A stretch of DNA of 64,000 bases from Psychrobium sp051201665 (GCF_051201665.1 NZ_CP179210.1:2356001-2420000); one strand, 5' to 3'. Positions 54,999-64,000 are shown, counted from the first letter of the stretch. Translations and numbers: made by a program. Notes: generated by a model from the letters alone, not told the origin.

Positions 54999-56066
54999 AT
55001 GAGAAGTAAAATTTTATTTATCGATCGCGACGGCACCTTAGTCGAAGAGCCAAGCGTTGACAAACAACTCGATACGCTAGACAAGTTAGTCTTTGAACCT
55101 AACGTTATCCCGGTGCTATTACAGCTGCAACAGGCTGGGTATGAATTGATCATGGTGTCTAATCAAGATGGTCTTGGCACATCAAGTTTCCCACAAGCAG
55201 ACTTTGACTTAGCCCACGATAAAATGATGGCAATTTTTGCTTCCCAAGGTGTTAAGTTTTCAGAGGTGTTGATTTGCCCGCATTTTGACGAAGATAATTG
55301 CAACTGCCGAAAACCAAAACTTGGCTTGGTAAAAGACTTGCTACAAGCTGGCCGTGTCGACTTTGAGAATAGTTATGTCATTGGCGATCGCCAAACAGAT
55401 ATTGAATTGGCTAACAACATGGGACTCAAGTCATTTAAATATTGCCCAACGACCCTTAATTGGAACGATATTGCCCGCGCGTTAACGGTCAAAGTGCGCA
55501 CTGCTTCCGTTGTTCGCAATACTAATGAAACTCAAATTAACGTCAGTGTAAATTTAGACAAACAAGGTGGCAGCGTTATCTCTACCGGCATTGGTTTTTT
55601 CGATCACATGCTCGATCAAATTGCTACTCACGGCGGCTTTGAGCTCAATGCACAAGTTAGCGGTGATTTACACATCGATGATCACCACACCGTCGAAGAT
55701 ACGGCAATAGCCTTAGGTAACGCACTCGCTAAAGCACTCGGCGATAAACGTGGCATCGGCCGTTTCGGTTTTACACTGCCAATGGATGAATGCTTGTGTA
55801 CTTGTGCACTGGATTTATCAGGTCGTGGCTGGCTTGAATTTAACGCCGAGTTTGCTAATGAGCGCGTCGGGGAGTTGGCAACCGAAATGGTGCCGCATTT
55901 CTTCCACTCGCTATCGAGTGCGATGGCAGCGACACTGCACATCAAAGGCGAAGGTAAGAATAGTCACCACTTAGTCGAAGGCATTTTTAAGTCTTTTGGC
56001 CGTACCCTGCGCCAAGCTATTAAAGTGGAAGGTACTCAGCTTCCAAGCAGTAAAGGTGTGTTGTAA
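54999..56066 (+). CDS. hisB: Bifunctional histidinol-phosphatase/IGP dehydratase HisB
   Basis: A 355-residue fusion, the same length as in E. coli. The N-terminal HAD phosphatase has LFIDRDGTLVEEP and a zinc-binding CPHFDEDNCNCRKPK. The C-terminal dehydratase has FFDHMLDQIATHGGF, DDHHTVEDTAIALG and KNSHHLVEGIFKSFGR. The ATG at 54999 fits family length; a TTG at 54972 would add ten residues. The stop overlaps the hisH start by one base. Confidence 0.97.
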   Translation: MRSKILFIDRDGTLVEEPSVDKQLDTLDKLVFEPNVIPVLLQLQQAGYELIMVSNQDGLGTSSFPQADFDLAHDKMMAIFASQGVKFSEVLICPHFDEDNCNCRKPKLGLVKDLLQAGRVDFENSYVIGDRQTDIELANNMGLKSFKYCPTTLNWNDIARALTVKVRTASVVRNTNETQINVSVNLDKQGGSVISTGIGFFDHMLDQIATHGGFELNAQVSGDLHIDDHHTVEDTAIALGNALAKALGDKRGIGRFGFTLPMDECLCTCALDLSGRGWLEFNAEFANERVGELATEMVPHFFHSLSSAMAATLHIKGEGKNSHHLVEGIFKSFGRTLRQAIKVEGTQLPSSKGVL

Positions 56067-56689
56067 TGAGTAAAATTAACGTTGCTATCATCGATACAGG
56101 CTGCGCTAATATCACCTCTGTGCGTTGCGCTTTTGAGCGAATTTGCGATGATGTTACGGTAACTCGCGATCAAGACTTTATTCGCTCTGCTAGTCATGTG
56201 GTATTGCCAGGGGTCGGTACGGCTGGCGCGGCAATGGAAAAACTAGCGCAGTTCAAATTGATCACGTTCATTCAATCGTTAACGCAACCTGTATTGGGGA
56301 TCTGCTTAGGAATGCAATTGCTAACCAAGTCTTCGCAGGAGCGTAGCGTTAGTTGCCTTGGCCTAATCGATACCAAGGTATCGGCGATGCAAAACAGTGA
56401 TAACTTGCCGTTACCTCACATGGGATGGAATCAGTTAACTCATCTGAAATCACCGCTATTTAACGGGATAGACGAAGGCAGCTACGTGTACTTTGTGCAT
56501 AGTTTTGCAGTGCCAACAGGCGCTTTTACCGCTGCACAAAGTGATTATGGCCAAGCGTTCTCAGCGGCTATTAGTCAAAATAACTTTTACGGCGTGCAGT
56601 TTCACCCAGAGCGCTCAGGAAAAGTTGGCTCTCACATTCTTAAAAACTTTTTAGCAATTTCAGCGACACAGGAAAAAATTGGCTTATGA
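56066..56689 (+). CDS. hisH: Imidazole glycerol phosphate synthase, glutaminase subunit HisH
   Basis: A 207-residue glutamine amidotransferase that feeds ammonia to HisF. The nucleophile Cys lies in LGICLGMQLL, and the His-Glu pair lies in VQFHPERS. LPGVG precedes the oxyanion region. It starts as TAATG with hisB and overlaps hisA by four bases. Confidence 0.97.
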   Translation: MSKINVAIIDTGCANITSVRCAFERICDDVTVTRDQDFIRSASHVVLPGVGTAGAAMEKLAQFKLITFIQSLTQPVLGICLGMQLLTKSSQERSVSCLGLIDTKVSAMQNSDNLPLPHMGWNQLTHLKSPLFNGIDEGSYVYFVHSFAVPTGAFTAAQSDYGQAFSAAISQNNFYGVQFHPERSGKVGSHILKNFLAISATQEKIGL

Positions 56690-57426
56690 TCATTCCAGCA
56701 TTAGACTTAATCGACGGGGAAGTTGTTCGCCTTTATCAAGGCGATTACGCTCAACAAACAACTTACGCCTTTTCACCTGTTGAACAATTACAACATTACG
56801 CCGACCAAGGTGCTACATGGCTGCACCTTGTTGATCTAACTGGCGCAAAAGATCCTGCTAAGCGCCAACTATCCCTCATTAGCGAGATGATGAATGGCGT
56901 TAAGAATGTAGGCCTTCAAGTTGGCGGTGGCATTCGTAGCGAACAAGATATTATCGACTTGCTCAATGCAGGTGCTTCACGCGTTGTTATCGGCTCATTA
57001 GCGGTAAAACAACCAGCACTTGTTGAACAATGGTTTAAAACCTATGGCAGTGAAAAAATTGTTTTGGCGTTAGATCTTAACATTGATGAACAAGGAAATA
57101 AGCACGTCGCGACACACGGCTGGCAAGAAAACTCAGGCGTTACCATTGAAGAGTTACTCAATCGGTTCATTCCCCTTGGTCTAAAGCACGTACTATGCAC
57201 CGACATCAGTAAAGATGGCACGCTATCTGGCTCAAATACCGCGCTATACACCGAGCTTGTTGTAGACTGGCCACAAATTGATTGGCAATCATCGGGCGGC
57301 ATTGGTGATTTAGCAGACATCGAGGCTTTAAACCCGTGTAACGTTGCTGGCGTGATTGTTGGCCGCGCCTTACTCGAAGGCAAGTTTAGTGTTGAGGAGG
57401 CCATCGCATGCTCGCAAAACGGATAA
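56686..57426 (+). CDS. hisA: Phosphoribosyl-formimino-AICAR-phosphate isomerase HisA
   Basis: A 246-residue TIM-barrel isomerase. Starts MIIPALDLIDGEVVRLYQGD with the catalytic aspartate, then GGGIRS and later SGGIGDLADIEAL and VGRALLEGKF. Overlaps of 4 and 19 bases with hisH and hisF. Confidence 0.97.
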   Translation: MIIPALDLIDGEVVRLYQGDYAQQTTYAFSPVEQLQHYADQGATWLHLVDLTGAKDPAKRQLSLISEMMNGVKNVGLQVGGGIRSEQDIIDLLNAGASRVVIGSLAVKQPALVEQWFKTYGSEKIVLALDLNIDEQGNKHVATHGWQENSGVTIEELLNRFIPLGLKHVLCTDISKDGTLSGSNTALYTELVVDWPQIDWQSSGGIGDLADIEALNPCNVAGVIVGRALLEGKFSVEEAIACSQNG

Positions 57427-58184
57427 TTCCGTGCCTTGACGTTAAAGATGGCATGGTGGTTAAAGGCGTTCAGTTTCGCAATCACGAAATCATTGGTGAT
57501 ATTGTGCCGCTGGCCAAACGCTATGCACAAGAAGGCGCCGATGAATTAGTTTTTTACGATATTACCGCCTCAAGTGACGATCGCATTGTTGATAAAAGTT
57601 GGGTTGAACGCATCAGCGAACAGGTAGATATTCCTTTTTGTGTCGCAGGTGGTATTAAAACCATTGAAGACGCCGCTAAAATTTTGGCTTTTGGGGCGGA
57701 TAAAATTTCGATTAACTCTCCTGCACTGGCCAATCCGCAGCTGATAACAGAACTTACTCACGAATTTGGCCAGCAATGTATCGTTGTAGGTATCGATAGC
57801 TACTTTGATAAAGACACCGGGTTATATCAGGTGAAGCAATTTACCGGTGATGAAACCAAAACACGCACGACGCAATGGCAAACGCTGGACTGGGTAAAAG
57901 AAGTACAAGCACGCGGCGCCGGCGAAATTGTTCTAAACGTGATGAATAAAGATGGCGTGCGCGACGGTTATGATATCGCGCAATTACGCCTTGTTCGTGA
58001 CGTATGTAACGTGCCACTAATAGCCTCAGGCGGCGCTGGTGAAATCAGTCACTTTTACGATGTATTTGCCAAAGCCAACGTCGATGGCGCGCTAGCAGCA
58101 AGTGTATTCCACAAACAAATTATTGAAATAGATGCGCTAAAACGCTCACTTAACCAAGACAATATTGAGATAAGACTATGTTAA
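57408..58184 (+). CDS. hisF: Imidazole glycerol phosphate synthase, cyclase subunit HisF
   Basis: A 258-residue TIM-barrel partner of HisH. It starts MLAKRIIPCLDVKDGMVVKGV with the catalytic aspartate; FYDITASSDDR and a second aspartate near GIDSYFD follow. LIASGGAGEISHFYDVF binds the phosphate. It overlaps hisA by 19 bases and hisI by 7. Confidence 0.98.
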   Translation: MLAKRIIPCLDVKDGMVVKGVQFRNHEIIGDIVPLAKRYAQEGADELVFYDITASSDDRIVDKSWVERISEQVDIPFCVAGGIKTIEDAAKILAFGADKISINSPALANPQLITELTHEFGQQCIVVGIDSYFDKDTGLYQVKQFTGDETKTRTTQWQTLDWVKEVQARGAGEIVLNVMNKDGVRDGYDIAQLRLVRDVCNVPLIASGGAGEISHFYDVFAKANVDGALAASVFHKQIIEIDALKRSLNQDNIEIRLC

Positions 58185-58792
58185 CAACGACGCAAATAAC
58201 CGCCATTAAATGGGAGAAAGTCGACAATCTATTGCCTGTGATTGTTCAAGATAGCTTTAATGGTCAAATTTTGATGCTCGGGTATATGAATCAAGAAGCA
58301 TTAGACACGACACTTGCTAGTATGAAGGTGACCTTTTTCTCCCGTACTAAGAATCGCTTATGGACCAAAGGTGAAACCTCAGGTGATTTCCTCCATGTTA
58401 AGGATATGGCCATCGATTGTGACAAAGATACATTATTAGTGATGGCACAGCCTGCTGGACCAACGTGTCATCTTGGTACTCAAAGTTGCTTTGCTGATTC
58501 AAAAGGCTTTGATCTTGATTTTATTAGCCAACTTAATCAAGTCATCGACGCGCGTTATATTGACCGCGACGAAAGCAGCTACACGGCATCACTGTTTAAT
58601 AGCGGCGTAAAACGCATGGCGCAAAAAGTAGGTGAAGAAGGCGTTGAAGTAGCTCTTGCTGCAGCAACCGATGATCGTGATGAACTAATTAACGAGTCTT
58701 CTGATTTACTTTATCATTTGCTGGTTCTGCTACGAGGTAAAGACGTGCCGCTGACGGAGATTATGGATAATCTGCGCTCACGCCATAAGTAA
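58178..58792 (+). CDS. hisI: Bifunctional PR-AMP cyclohydrolase/PR-ATP pyrophosphatase HisIE
   Basis: A 204-residue fusion for steps two and three of the pathway. The N-terminal cyclohydrolase has LMLGYMNQEAL, RTKNRLWTKGETSGDFLHV and CDKDTLL...CHLGTQSCF with zinc cysteines. The C-terminal pyrophosphohydrolase has KVGEEGVEVALAA and NESSDLLYHLLVLL. It is the last gene of the operon. Confidence 0.97.
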   Translation: MLTTTQITAIKWEKVDNLLPVIVQDSFNGQILMLGYMNQEALDTTLASMKVTFFSRTKNRLWTKGETSGDFLHVKDMAIDCDKDTLLVMAQPAGPTCHLGTQSCFADSKGFDLDFISQLNQVIDARYIDRDESSYTASLFNSGVKRMAQKVGEEGVEVALAAATDDRDELINESSDLLYHLLVLLRGKDVPLTEIMDNLRSRHK

Positions 58793-58799
58793 TCTAAAA

Positions 58800-58827
58800 A
58801 GGTGTGCGATAACCTACTTGCACACCT
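58800..58827 (+). terminator. Terminator of the his operon
   Basis: Stem AGGTGTGC/GCACACCT with a 12-base loop, starting seven bases after the hisI stop. The T-run is poor (CATTAATTA). Confidence 0.7.
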
Positions 58828-58950
58828 CATTAATTACCGACCTAAACAGTGTCTCATTAAAGCAATATGTGTCATTGCGAAATCTTTTAATTTAACTACC
58901 ATTCACCACCGTTAATGCTATTACGCCTGTGATTTATTGATAACCACTAA

Positions 58951-59107
58951 TACCTATTGCATTAAATATTTGCCCACTTGTACTTGTTAAAATTAACTAA
59001 AATGGCGTTGCTCTCAATCCTAATAGCCAGCTATTAGTCAATCGAGTGCCTTGTTTTAGCTGGTTTTCTCTACGCACAACCAGATCACTTACTTAATGCA
59101 ATTGGTA
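58951..59107 (+). mobile_element. 157-bp MITE-like element, copy 3
   Basis: Same orientation as copy 2 and nearly identical in the body. The left end has one change from the consensus repeat (TACCTATTGC). TAA flanks both sides (58948-58950 and 59108-59110). It directly abuts the remnant of a carboxypeptidase gene. Confidence 0.85.
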
Positions 59108-59418
59108 TAAGTCTAGAACAGCCCTTAGGTAAATTGGCGTTCATGTTATTAGAACCTCAGGCCAGTGATTCTCTTTTCCAATGGGAATTCTTTAACACTA
59201 TTTTCCAACGCACCGAATATATTGAAGGCTATGCGGTCGTTCCCATGGCAAAGGAAATGTTAAAACAATCGCCGGCATTACGTTCTGAATTTGAAGAAAA
59301 ACTTAACACAGATAAAGATTTTGCTAATGATCCTCGTGCCAGATTAGCGTGGTTTTATCGTCAATCACCGTTTTATGATAAAGCACATGGCCGTTACCCT
59401 GTTTATCGCCAGTGGTAA
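59108..59418 (+). pseudogene. C-terminal remnant of an M14-type zinc carboxypeptidase
   Basis: The open frame starts at the MITE flank without a normal start and gives about 100 residues. QPLGKLAFMLLEPQASDSL, EYIEGYAVVPMAKEML and RARLAWFYRQSPFYD..HGRYPVYR resemble, from memory, the end of large M14 metallocarboxypeptidases of Alteromonadales. The catalytic N-terminal part is not in the window. A TTG at 59134 is the nearest in-frame start-like codon. The family call is moderate. Confidence 0.6.
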
Positions 59419-60240
59419 TTAGGGAACATATTGCGCAACAATTTTATCTAAGGAATTTTCTCGCTTAACAGCGGCTAATGCCTTATCAAAGCGTTTCACA
59501 AAGTCTTCTTTAAACTTAAAACGGTTATTCTCGTCACTGCTATAGCCAATATGAGCAGTTTGAACCATCACTTCAATCGTTTGATGTATCTCTTTAAAAT
59601 TGAATGATTCGTTATCGGCTGTAATGTCCTTTAGCACCCATTTAGTTGACAGGGGATCGTTAAGATAACAATCTATGCGACGATTAATCAGTTTTAGTAC
59701 ATTCGCCTTCGTACTACGGTTTTCCCACACTTTAATAAGGCCATGAGCTTTTGCTTGGCTAAGTCGTTCATTTAGAATCATATACCCAGCATTAATGCCC
59801 ACATTAATACTTTGTTTGTTAGGTTTGTCACCTTGCATCATCAAATGCTCTCGAAGATCGATAGAATCATGACAGTGAGCAACGACTCTTTCATAGGCAA
59901 GTGGCGCTGAATAAGGCCAAATGTAATCTCGTTTATGACTGTGAATATACGGTGGAATAACAGCAAAGGCATCTCCTAATTTAACTTCTTGTAATGCACG
60001 TTTCCAAGGCATAGCGACGAATTTAATTTTGTAGTCTTTCGTTAATCGCTGAGCAGCAAGATTGATCAAATCAATATAGATGCCTTTTATCTCATTATTT
60101 TCAACATAGGAATAAGGTGGGTAGCTATCATCTGCAACGATGAGTATTTCTTGTTGCTTTGCCGACGCGCTTATCGAAAACAATAACCAACCAACAAACA
60201 ATAAGGATTTATTGCGGAGGTTTGAAATGGTTTTAGTCAT
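59419..60240 (-). CDS. Periplasmic solute-binding protein, family 3 type
   Basis: A 273-residue secreted protein with a signal peptide ending SISASA near residue 26. The mature part has the family-3 pattern DDSYPPYSYVENNEIKGIYIDL and later GDAFAVIPPYIHS. Such proteins bind amino acids or act in signalling; no permease or ATPase gene is next to it. The ATG at 60240 was chosen because GGAG lies eight bases before it, while an in-frame GTG at 60249 overlaps that site. Its stop abuts the stop of the carboxypeptidase remnant. Confidence 0.85.
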   Translation of the reverse strand: MTKTISNLRNKSLLFVGWLLFSISASAKQQEILIVADDSYPPYSYVENNEIKGIYIDLINLAAQRLTKDYKIKFVAMPWKRALQEVKLGDAFAVIPPYIHSHKRDYIWPYSAPLAYERVVAHCHDSIDLREHLMMQGDKPNKQSINVGINAGYMILNERLSQAKAHGLIKVWENRSTKANVLKLINRRIDCYLNDPLSTKWVLKDITADNESFNFKEIHQTIEVMVQTAHIGYSSDENNRFKFKEDFVKRFDKALAAVKRENSLDKIVAQYVP

Positions 60241-60331
60241 AATGCGCACTCCTTCAATGGCCTTTATTTAGCCTAGCGCTAAATGAGTCTCCAGCCAAGT
60301 ACTTATGATGACTATCTCAAACTTTATGCTG

Positions 60332-60856
60332 TTATTCTCGTTGTTTAAGTGCTTTTTTTTGGGCGCGACGCTTTTTAAAGAAAGCACTTATTTGATGAGC
60401 GCACTCCGATGCAAGTATTCCACTGGTTACTTCAACTTGGTGATTATGTTTACTGTCTTGCAATAATGAAAATGCTGAGCCAGCAGCCCCTGTTTTCAAA
60501 TCACTTGCACCATAAACAACGCGTTTAATGCGGCTATGAATTATAGCTCCCGCACACATACAGCATGGTTCAAGTGTCACGTATAAAGTCGCATCTAATA
60601 GACGATAATTTTCAATACGCTTACCGCCATGGCGCAGTGCCATTATTTCAGCGTGAGCACAGGGATCATGCTCATTAATCACTAAATTATACCCTTCACC
60701 AACAATCTCATTACCAAGCACTAATACCGCACCAACTGGTACTTCATCGGCTTGCTCTGCCTTGTCGGCAAGCGTCATAGCATACGTTATCCAATAGCGG
60801 TCACATTCATCTTGTGACAACTCATTAAGTTGTGGGGTTGTATACTCAAATTCCAT
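60332..60856 (-). CDS. tadA: tRNA-specific adenosine deaminase TadA
   Basis: A 174-residue zinc deaminase that makes inosine at the wobble base of tRNA-Arg. Motifs: PCAHAEIMAL with catalytic Glu, and TLEPCCMCAGAIIHSR with zinc cysteines. The ATG at 60856 was chosen; the TTG-started extension lies next to the guaA terminator. The C-terminal end is basic. It follows guaA in the same direction, a common arrangement. Confidence 0.96.
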   Translation of the reverse strand: MEFEYTTPQLNELSQDECDRYWITYAMTLADKAEQADEVPVGAVLVLGNEIVGEGYNLVINEHDPCAHAEIMALRHGGKRIENYRLLDATLYVTLEPCCMCAGAIIHSRIKRVVYGASDLKTGAAGSAFSLLQDSKHNHQVEVTSGILASECAHQISAFFKKRRAQKKALKQRE

Positions 60857-60876
60857 CGCTAAAGCGCCTAAAACCA

Positions 60877-60911
60877 AAAACGCCGAGCATTATCTCAATG
60901 CTCGGCGTTTT
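60877..60911 (-). terminator. Intrinsic terminator of guaA
   Basis: A long perfect stem (AAAACGCCGAGCATT/AATGCTCGGCGTTTT) with a five-base loop, 29 bases after the guaA stop. TTTTTGGTTTT follows on the minus strand. Confidence 0.92.
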
Positions 60912-60939
60912 AGCAAATAATATTTAGAAAATTAAAATA

Positions 60940-62511
60940 CTATTCCCATTCGATAGTCGCAGGTGGTTTACCTGAAATATCATAAACAACACGAGAAATG
61001 CCATCAATTTCATTAATAATACGATTTGAGACATGACCAAGTAACTCATAAGGCAGTTGTGACCACACCGCCGTCATGAAATCAATTGTTTCGACACAAC
61101 GTAATGACACAACCCAATCATATTTACGACCATCGCCCATGACGCCCACTGACTTAACAGGCAAGAATACGGTAAATGCTTGGCTTACTTTGTGGTATAA
61201 GTCGGCTTTATGCAGCTCTTCAATGAAAATAGCATCAGCACGGCGTAATAGGTCGCAGTACTCTTTCTTCACTTCACCAAGAACACGAACACCTAAACCA
61301 GGCCCAGGGAAAGGATGACGATATAACATGTCATACGGCAAGCCTAACTCTAAACCAATACGGCGCACTTCATCTTTAAAGAGCTCACGTAATGGCTCTA
61401 CTAAGCCCATTTCCATATCATCAGGCAATCCGCCTACATTGTGGTGAGATTTGATAACATGTGCTTTACCGGTACCCGCAGCCGCAGATTCAATCACATC
61501 AGGATAGATAGTGCCCTGTGCTAGCCACTTTGCGTTCTCGCACTTTTTAGATTCTTCATCAAAAATATCGACAAAAACATGGCCAATAATCTTACGCTTA
61601 GCTTCCGGCTCATCTTCCCCTTTAAGTGCATCTAAGAAACGATTTTCGCCATCAACGTGAACGATGTTTAGTCCAAAGTGCTCGCCAAACATATCCATCA
61701 CTTGATCTGCTTCGTTTAAACGTAACAAGCCATTATCAACAAATACACAGGTTAATTTATCGCCAATCGCACGTTGAATTAACATCGCCGTTACTGAACT
61801 ATCAACCCCACCAGACAGACCAAGAATAACCTCGTCATCACCGACTTGTTCTTTTATACGTGCCACAGCATCATCGATAATAGAGCCCGGTGTCCATTTC
61901 TTTTCACATCCACAAATATCTACTACGAAACGCTCTAGAAGACGACCACCTTGCTTAGTATGAGTCACTTCTGGGTGGAACTGAACACCGTAAAAACGAC
62001 GCTCTTCATCAGCCATTGCAGCAAAAGGACAACTGTCGGTTTTTGCAATCGTTTTGAAAGATGATGGAATAGTCGCGACTTTATCACCATGACTCATCCA
62101 AACGTCTAAAAATGCATTACTGTCGATGATTTCATCTTCAATATTTTTAAATAACTCACATTCGCCAACGCGTTCGACCTTGGCATAACCAAATTCACGC
62201 TCTGATGATGTTTCAACACTACCGCCAAGTTGTGCAGACATTGTTTGCATGCCGTAACACACACCTAACACAGGCACACCCGCTTCAAAGACATATTGCG
62301 GTGCTACTGGCGCATCGTCGAGTGTTACCGACTCTGGGCCACCAGACAAGATAATACCGTTAGGATTAAATTCGCGAATTTTTTCCTCAGAAACATCCCA
62401 ACCCCAAAGTTCACAGTAAACACCTATTTCACGAATTCGGCGCGCGATCAGCTGTGTGTATTGTGAACCGAAATCTAAAATCAGTATGCGATGATCATGT
62501 ATGTTGCTCAT
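60940..62511 (-). CDS. guaA: GMP synthase (glutamine-hydrolysing) GuaA
   Basis: A 523-residue enzyme converting XMP to GMP. The amidotransferase domain has the catalytic Cys in LGVCYGMQTM and His-Glu in VQFHPEVTH. The PP-loop ATPase has LGLSGGVDSSV. The C-terminal dimerisation domain ends YDISGKPPATIEWE. It follows guaB by 67 bases in a guaBA operon. Confidence 0.98.
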   Translation of the reverse strand: MSNIHDHRILILDFGSQYTQLIARRIREIGVYCELWGWDVSEEKIREFNPNGIILSGGPESVTLDDAPVAPQYVFEAGVPVLGVCYGMQTMSAQLGGSVETSSEREFGYAKVERVGECELFKNIEDEIIDSNAFLDVWMSHGDKVATIPSSFKTIAKTDSCPFAAMADEERRFYGVQFHPEVTHTKQGGRLLERFVVDICGCEKKWTPGSIIDDAVARIKEQVGDDEVILGLSGGVDSSVTAMLIQRAIGDKLTCVFVDNGLLRLNEADQVMDMFGEHFGLNIVHVDGENRFLDALKGEDEPEAKRKIIGHVFVDIFDEESKKCENAKWLAQGTIYPDVIESAAAGTGKAHVIKSHHNVGGLPDDMEMGLVEPLRELFKDEVRRIGLELGLPYDMLYRHPFPGPGLGVRVLGEVKKEYCDLLRRADAIFIEELHKADLYHKVSQAFTVFLPVKSVGVMGDGRKYDWVVSLRCVETIDFMTAVWSQLPYELLGHVSNRIINEIDGISRVVYDISGKPPATIEWE

Positions 62512-62578
62512 GAATAACCCTTTAAAAATTAATTAAATAAAGGCATCAGTCGATGCCCTTGTTATGAACTGTGGGGAA

Positions 62579-64000
62579 TTAACCCATGCGGTAGTTTGGT
62601 GCTTCTTTCGTAATAGTTACGTCATGAACATGAGACTCGCCCATCCCCGCTGAAGTAATTTTTACGAATTGAGCTTTAGTGCCTAACGCTTCAATCGTGC
62701 CGCAACCAGTCAAGCCCATTGCGCTGCGAATACCACCAAGTTGTTGATGAATGATATTTGAAATTGGTCCCTTGTAAGCAACACGACCTTCGATGCCTTC
62801 AGGCACAAGTTTTGACGCTTCTTTGCTGGTTTGGAAATAACGGTCAGATGAACCATCACGTTGATCCATCGCGCCAATAGATCCCATGCCGCGATAAGAC
62901 TTGTAGTAACGACCTTGATATAATTCAACTTCACCTGGTGCTTCTTCAGTACCAGCGAACATTGAGCCCATCATGACGCAGTTAGCGCCAGCAACTAAGG
63001 CTTTGGCGATATCACCAGAGAAACGGATGCCGCCATCGGCAATTACTGGAATGTTGCGACCAGCTAACGCGTCAACAGCATCTGATACGGCGGTAATTTG
63101 AGGAACGCCAACACCTGTAACAATACGTGTTGTACAAATAGAACCTGGACCAATACCCACTTTAACCGCGTTAGCACCAGCATCAGCAATAGCAAGTGCG
63201 CCAGCACCTGTTGCCACGTTACCACCAATAATTTGAAGCTCAGGATATTCAGTACGTGTTTGTTTAATACGGTCTAAAACGCCTTGTGAATGACCGTGTG
63301 AGGTATCAATTAATAACACATCAACGCCCGCTTCAACCAATGCAGCAATTCGCTCATCAGTACCAGCACCACATCCTACCGCAGCACCAACACGTAAACG
63401 ACCTTGCTCGTCTTTACAGGCATTTGGTTTATCTTCTGCTTTTTGGAAGTCTTTTACGGTGATCATGCCTTGTAACTTGAACTGCGCATCAACCACAACG
63501 ATCTTTTCAATGCGATTCTCGTGCATTAGGTGTAATACATTTTCTGAATCAGTCGGATCAGTTACGGCAATTAGCTTTTCTTTTGGTGTCATTAACGCGC
63601 TACACGGCTTATCTAAGTTCGTCGCAAAACGAACATCGCGTGATGTAATAATGCCTAAAACGTTATTTTGGCTATCCACTACAGGAAATCCAGAAAAGCC
63701 TAAGCGGTCACGCATCTCGTTAATTTCACGAATTGTTACGTCAGGACCAACAGTGACGGGCTTTGAAACAACGCCAGATTCGAACTTTTTAACCAGTTCA
63801 ACTTCATGAGCTTGCTGTTCAATTGTCATATTCTTGTGAATAAATCCAATGCCGCCTTCTTGCGCTAACGCGATTGCCAAACGGGCTTCCGTTACTGTAT
63901 CCATAGATGCAGATAGCATTGGAATATTAAGGTGAATTTTTTCTGTTAGTTTAGTGCGAAGGTCTGCCGTGTGTGGCAGTACAGTAGAATGTCCTGGGAC
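62579..64000 (-). CDS. guaB: IMP dehydrogenase GuaB, N-terminus beyond the right edge
   Basis: The open frame continues to the window end. At 63920-64000 it reads VPGHSTVLPHTADLRTKL and on to NIPMLSASMDTVTEARLA, so only about 16 N-terminal residues are missing compared with E. coli. It has two CBS domains (about 90-205), the catalytic cysteine loop GIGPGSICTTRIVTG, and the flap RYFQTSKEASKLVPEGIEGRV. It makes XMP from IMP and pairs with guaA downstream. Confidence 0.97.
   Translation of the reverse strand, partial: VPGHSTVLPHTADLRTKLTEKIHLNIPMLSASMDTVTEARLAIALAQEGGIGFIHKNMTIEQQAHEVELVKKFESGVVSKPVTVGPDVTIREINEMRDRLGFSGFPVVDSQNNVLGIITSRDVRFATNLDKPCSALMTPKEKLIAVTDPTDSENVLHLMHENRIEKIVVVDAQFKLQGMITVKDFQKAEDKPNACKDEQGRLRVGAAVGCGAGTDERIAALVEAGVDVLLIDTSHGHSQGVLDRIKQTRTEYPELQIIGGNVATGAGALAIADAGANAVKVGIGPGSICTTRIVTGVGVPQITAVSDAVDALAGRNIPVIADGGIRFSGDIAKALVAGANCVMMGSMFAGTEEAPGEVELYQGRYYKSYRGMGSIGAMDQRDGSSDRYFQTSKEASKLVPEGIEGRVAYKGPISNIIHQQLGGIRSAMGLTGCGTIEALGTKAQFVKITSAGMGESHVHDVTITKEAPNYRMG

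Noticed and set aside
1..64000. tRNA, rRNA, CRISPR arrays and replication origins
   Set aside because: None was recognised by reading. The single DnaA box at 34561 fits nrdA regulation better than an origin.

Overview
The window looks like a chromosomal segment of a marine gammaproteobacterium of the Alteromonadales, probably close to Colwellia or Thalassotalea. This is inferred from an AT-rich sequence, a hisGDCBHAFI operon with a His-codon leader, nrdAB plus a yfaE-type ferredoxin, gyrA next to serC and ubiG, DUF3025 and DUF3108 proteins, and an F7-like chemotaxis cluster. No database search was possible; family names come from motif recognition.

Layout. (1) 1-11073, minus strand: a type I secretion operon, hlyB-like ABC exporter, hlyD-like adaptor, lipoprotein, a chimeric RTX/HlyD gene, a second lipoprotein, and a giant RTX repeat protein that runs off the left edge. 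A tandem duplication of about 2.1 kb explains the chimeric gene and the second lipoprotein. A Fur-box-like sequence precedes hlyB. (2) 11618-12553: the ribosome-assembly GTPase rbgA. (3) 12599-27928: a signalling region. The main operon reads STAS, cheY, cheA, cheW, Aer-like receptor, cheR, cheD, cheB, a second receptor, STAS, and a receiver-phosphatase-kinase protein. Beside it are a separate cheW and a receiver-cheC-GGDEF/EAL operon. A perfect FNR-type site precedes the main operon, and its Aer-like receptor ends in a CheR-tether-like pentapeptide. (4) 28128-34390: an internally deleted nhaA, serC, gyrA, ubiG and a HAD phosphatase. (5) 34391-38608: nrdA, nrdB and yfaE, with candidate DnaA and paired NrdR sites. 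(6) 38687-46152: yvcK-like gene, a probable thiamine-salvage operon (TonB receptor, thiamine-binding protein, PnuC/PnuT, kinase), a lipid A acyltransferase, DUF3025 and DUF3108 proteins. (7) 46244-51043: an accessory patch with two kinds of small inverted-repeat elements, a transposase remnant, a GST, and an RlhA-like U32 gene bracketed by two inverted copies of one element. (8) 51480-58827: his leader, attenuator and the complete histidine operon. (9) 58951-64000: a third MITE next to a carboxypeptidase remnant, a periplasmic binding protein, tadA, guaA and the 3' part of guaB.

How the parts work together. The RTX operon would export a calcium-binding repeat protein, possibly under iron control. 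The chemotaxis operon has the elements of an energy-taxis pathway with its own adaptation enzymes, linked to a partner-switching module and a c-di-GMP enzyme. nrdAB-yfaE, gyrA and guaBA serve nucleotide and DNA metabolism. The accessory patch shows repeated activity of non-autonomous elements. The strongest candidates for new biology are the duplicated and chimeric T1SS locus with its paired lipoproteins, the FNR-site/Aer/partner-switch chemotaxis arrangement, and the inverted element pair around the U32 gene.
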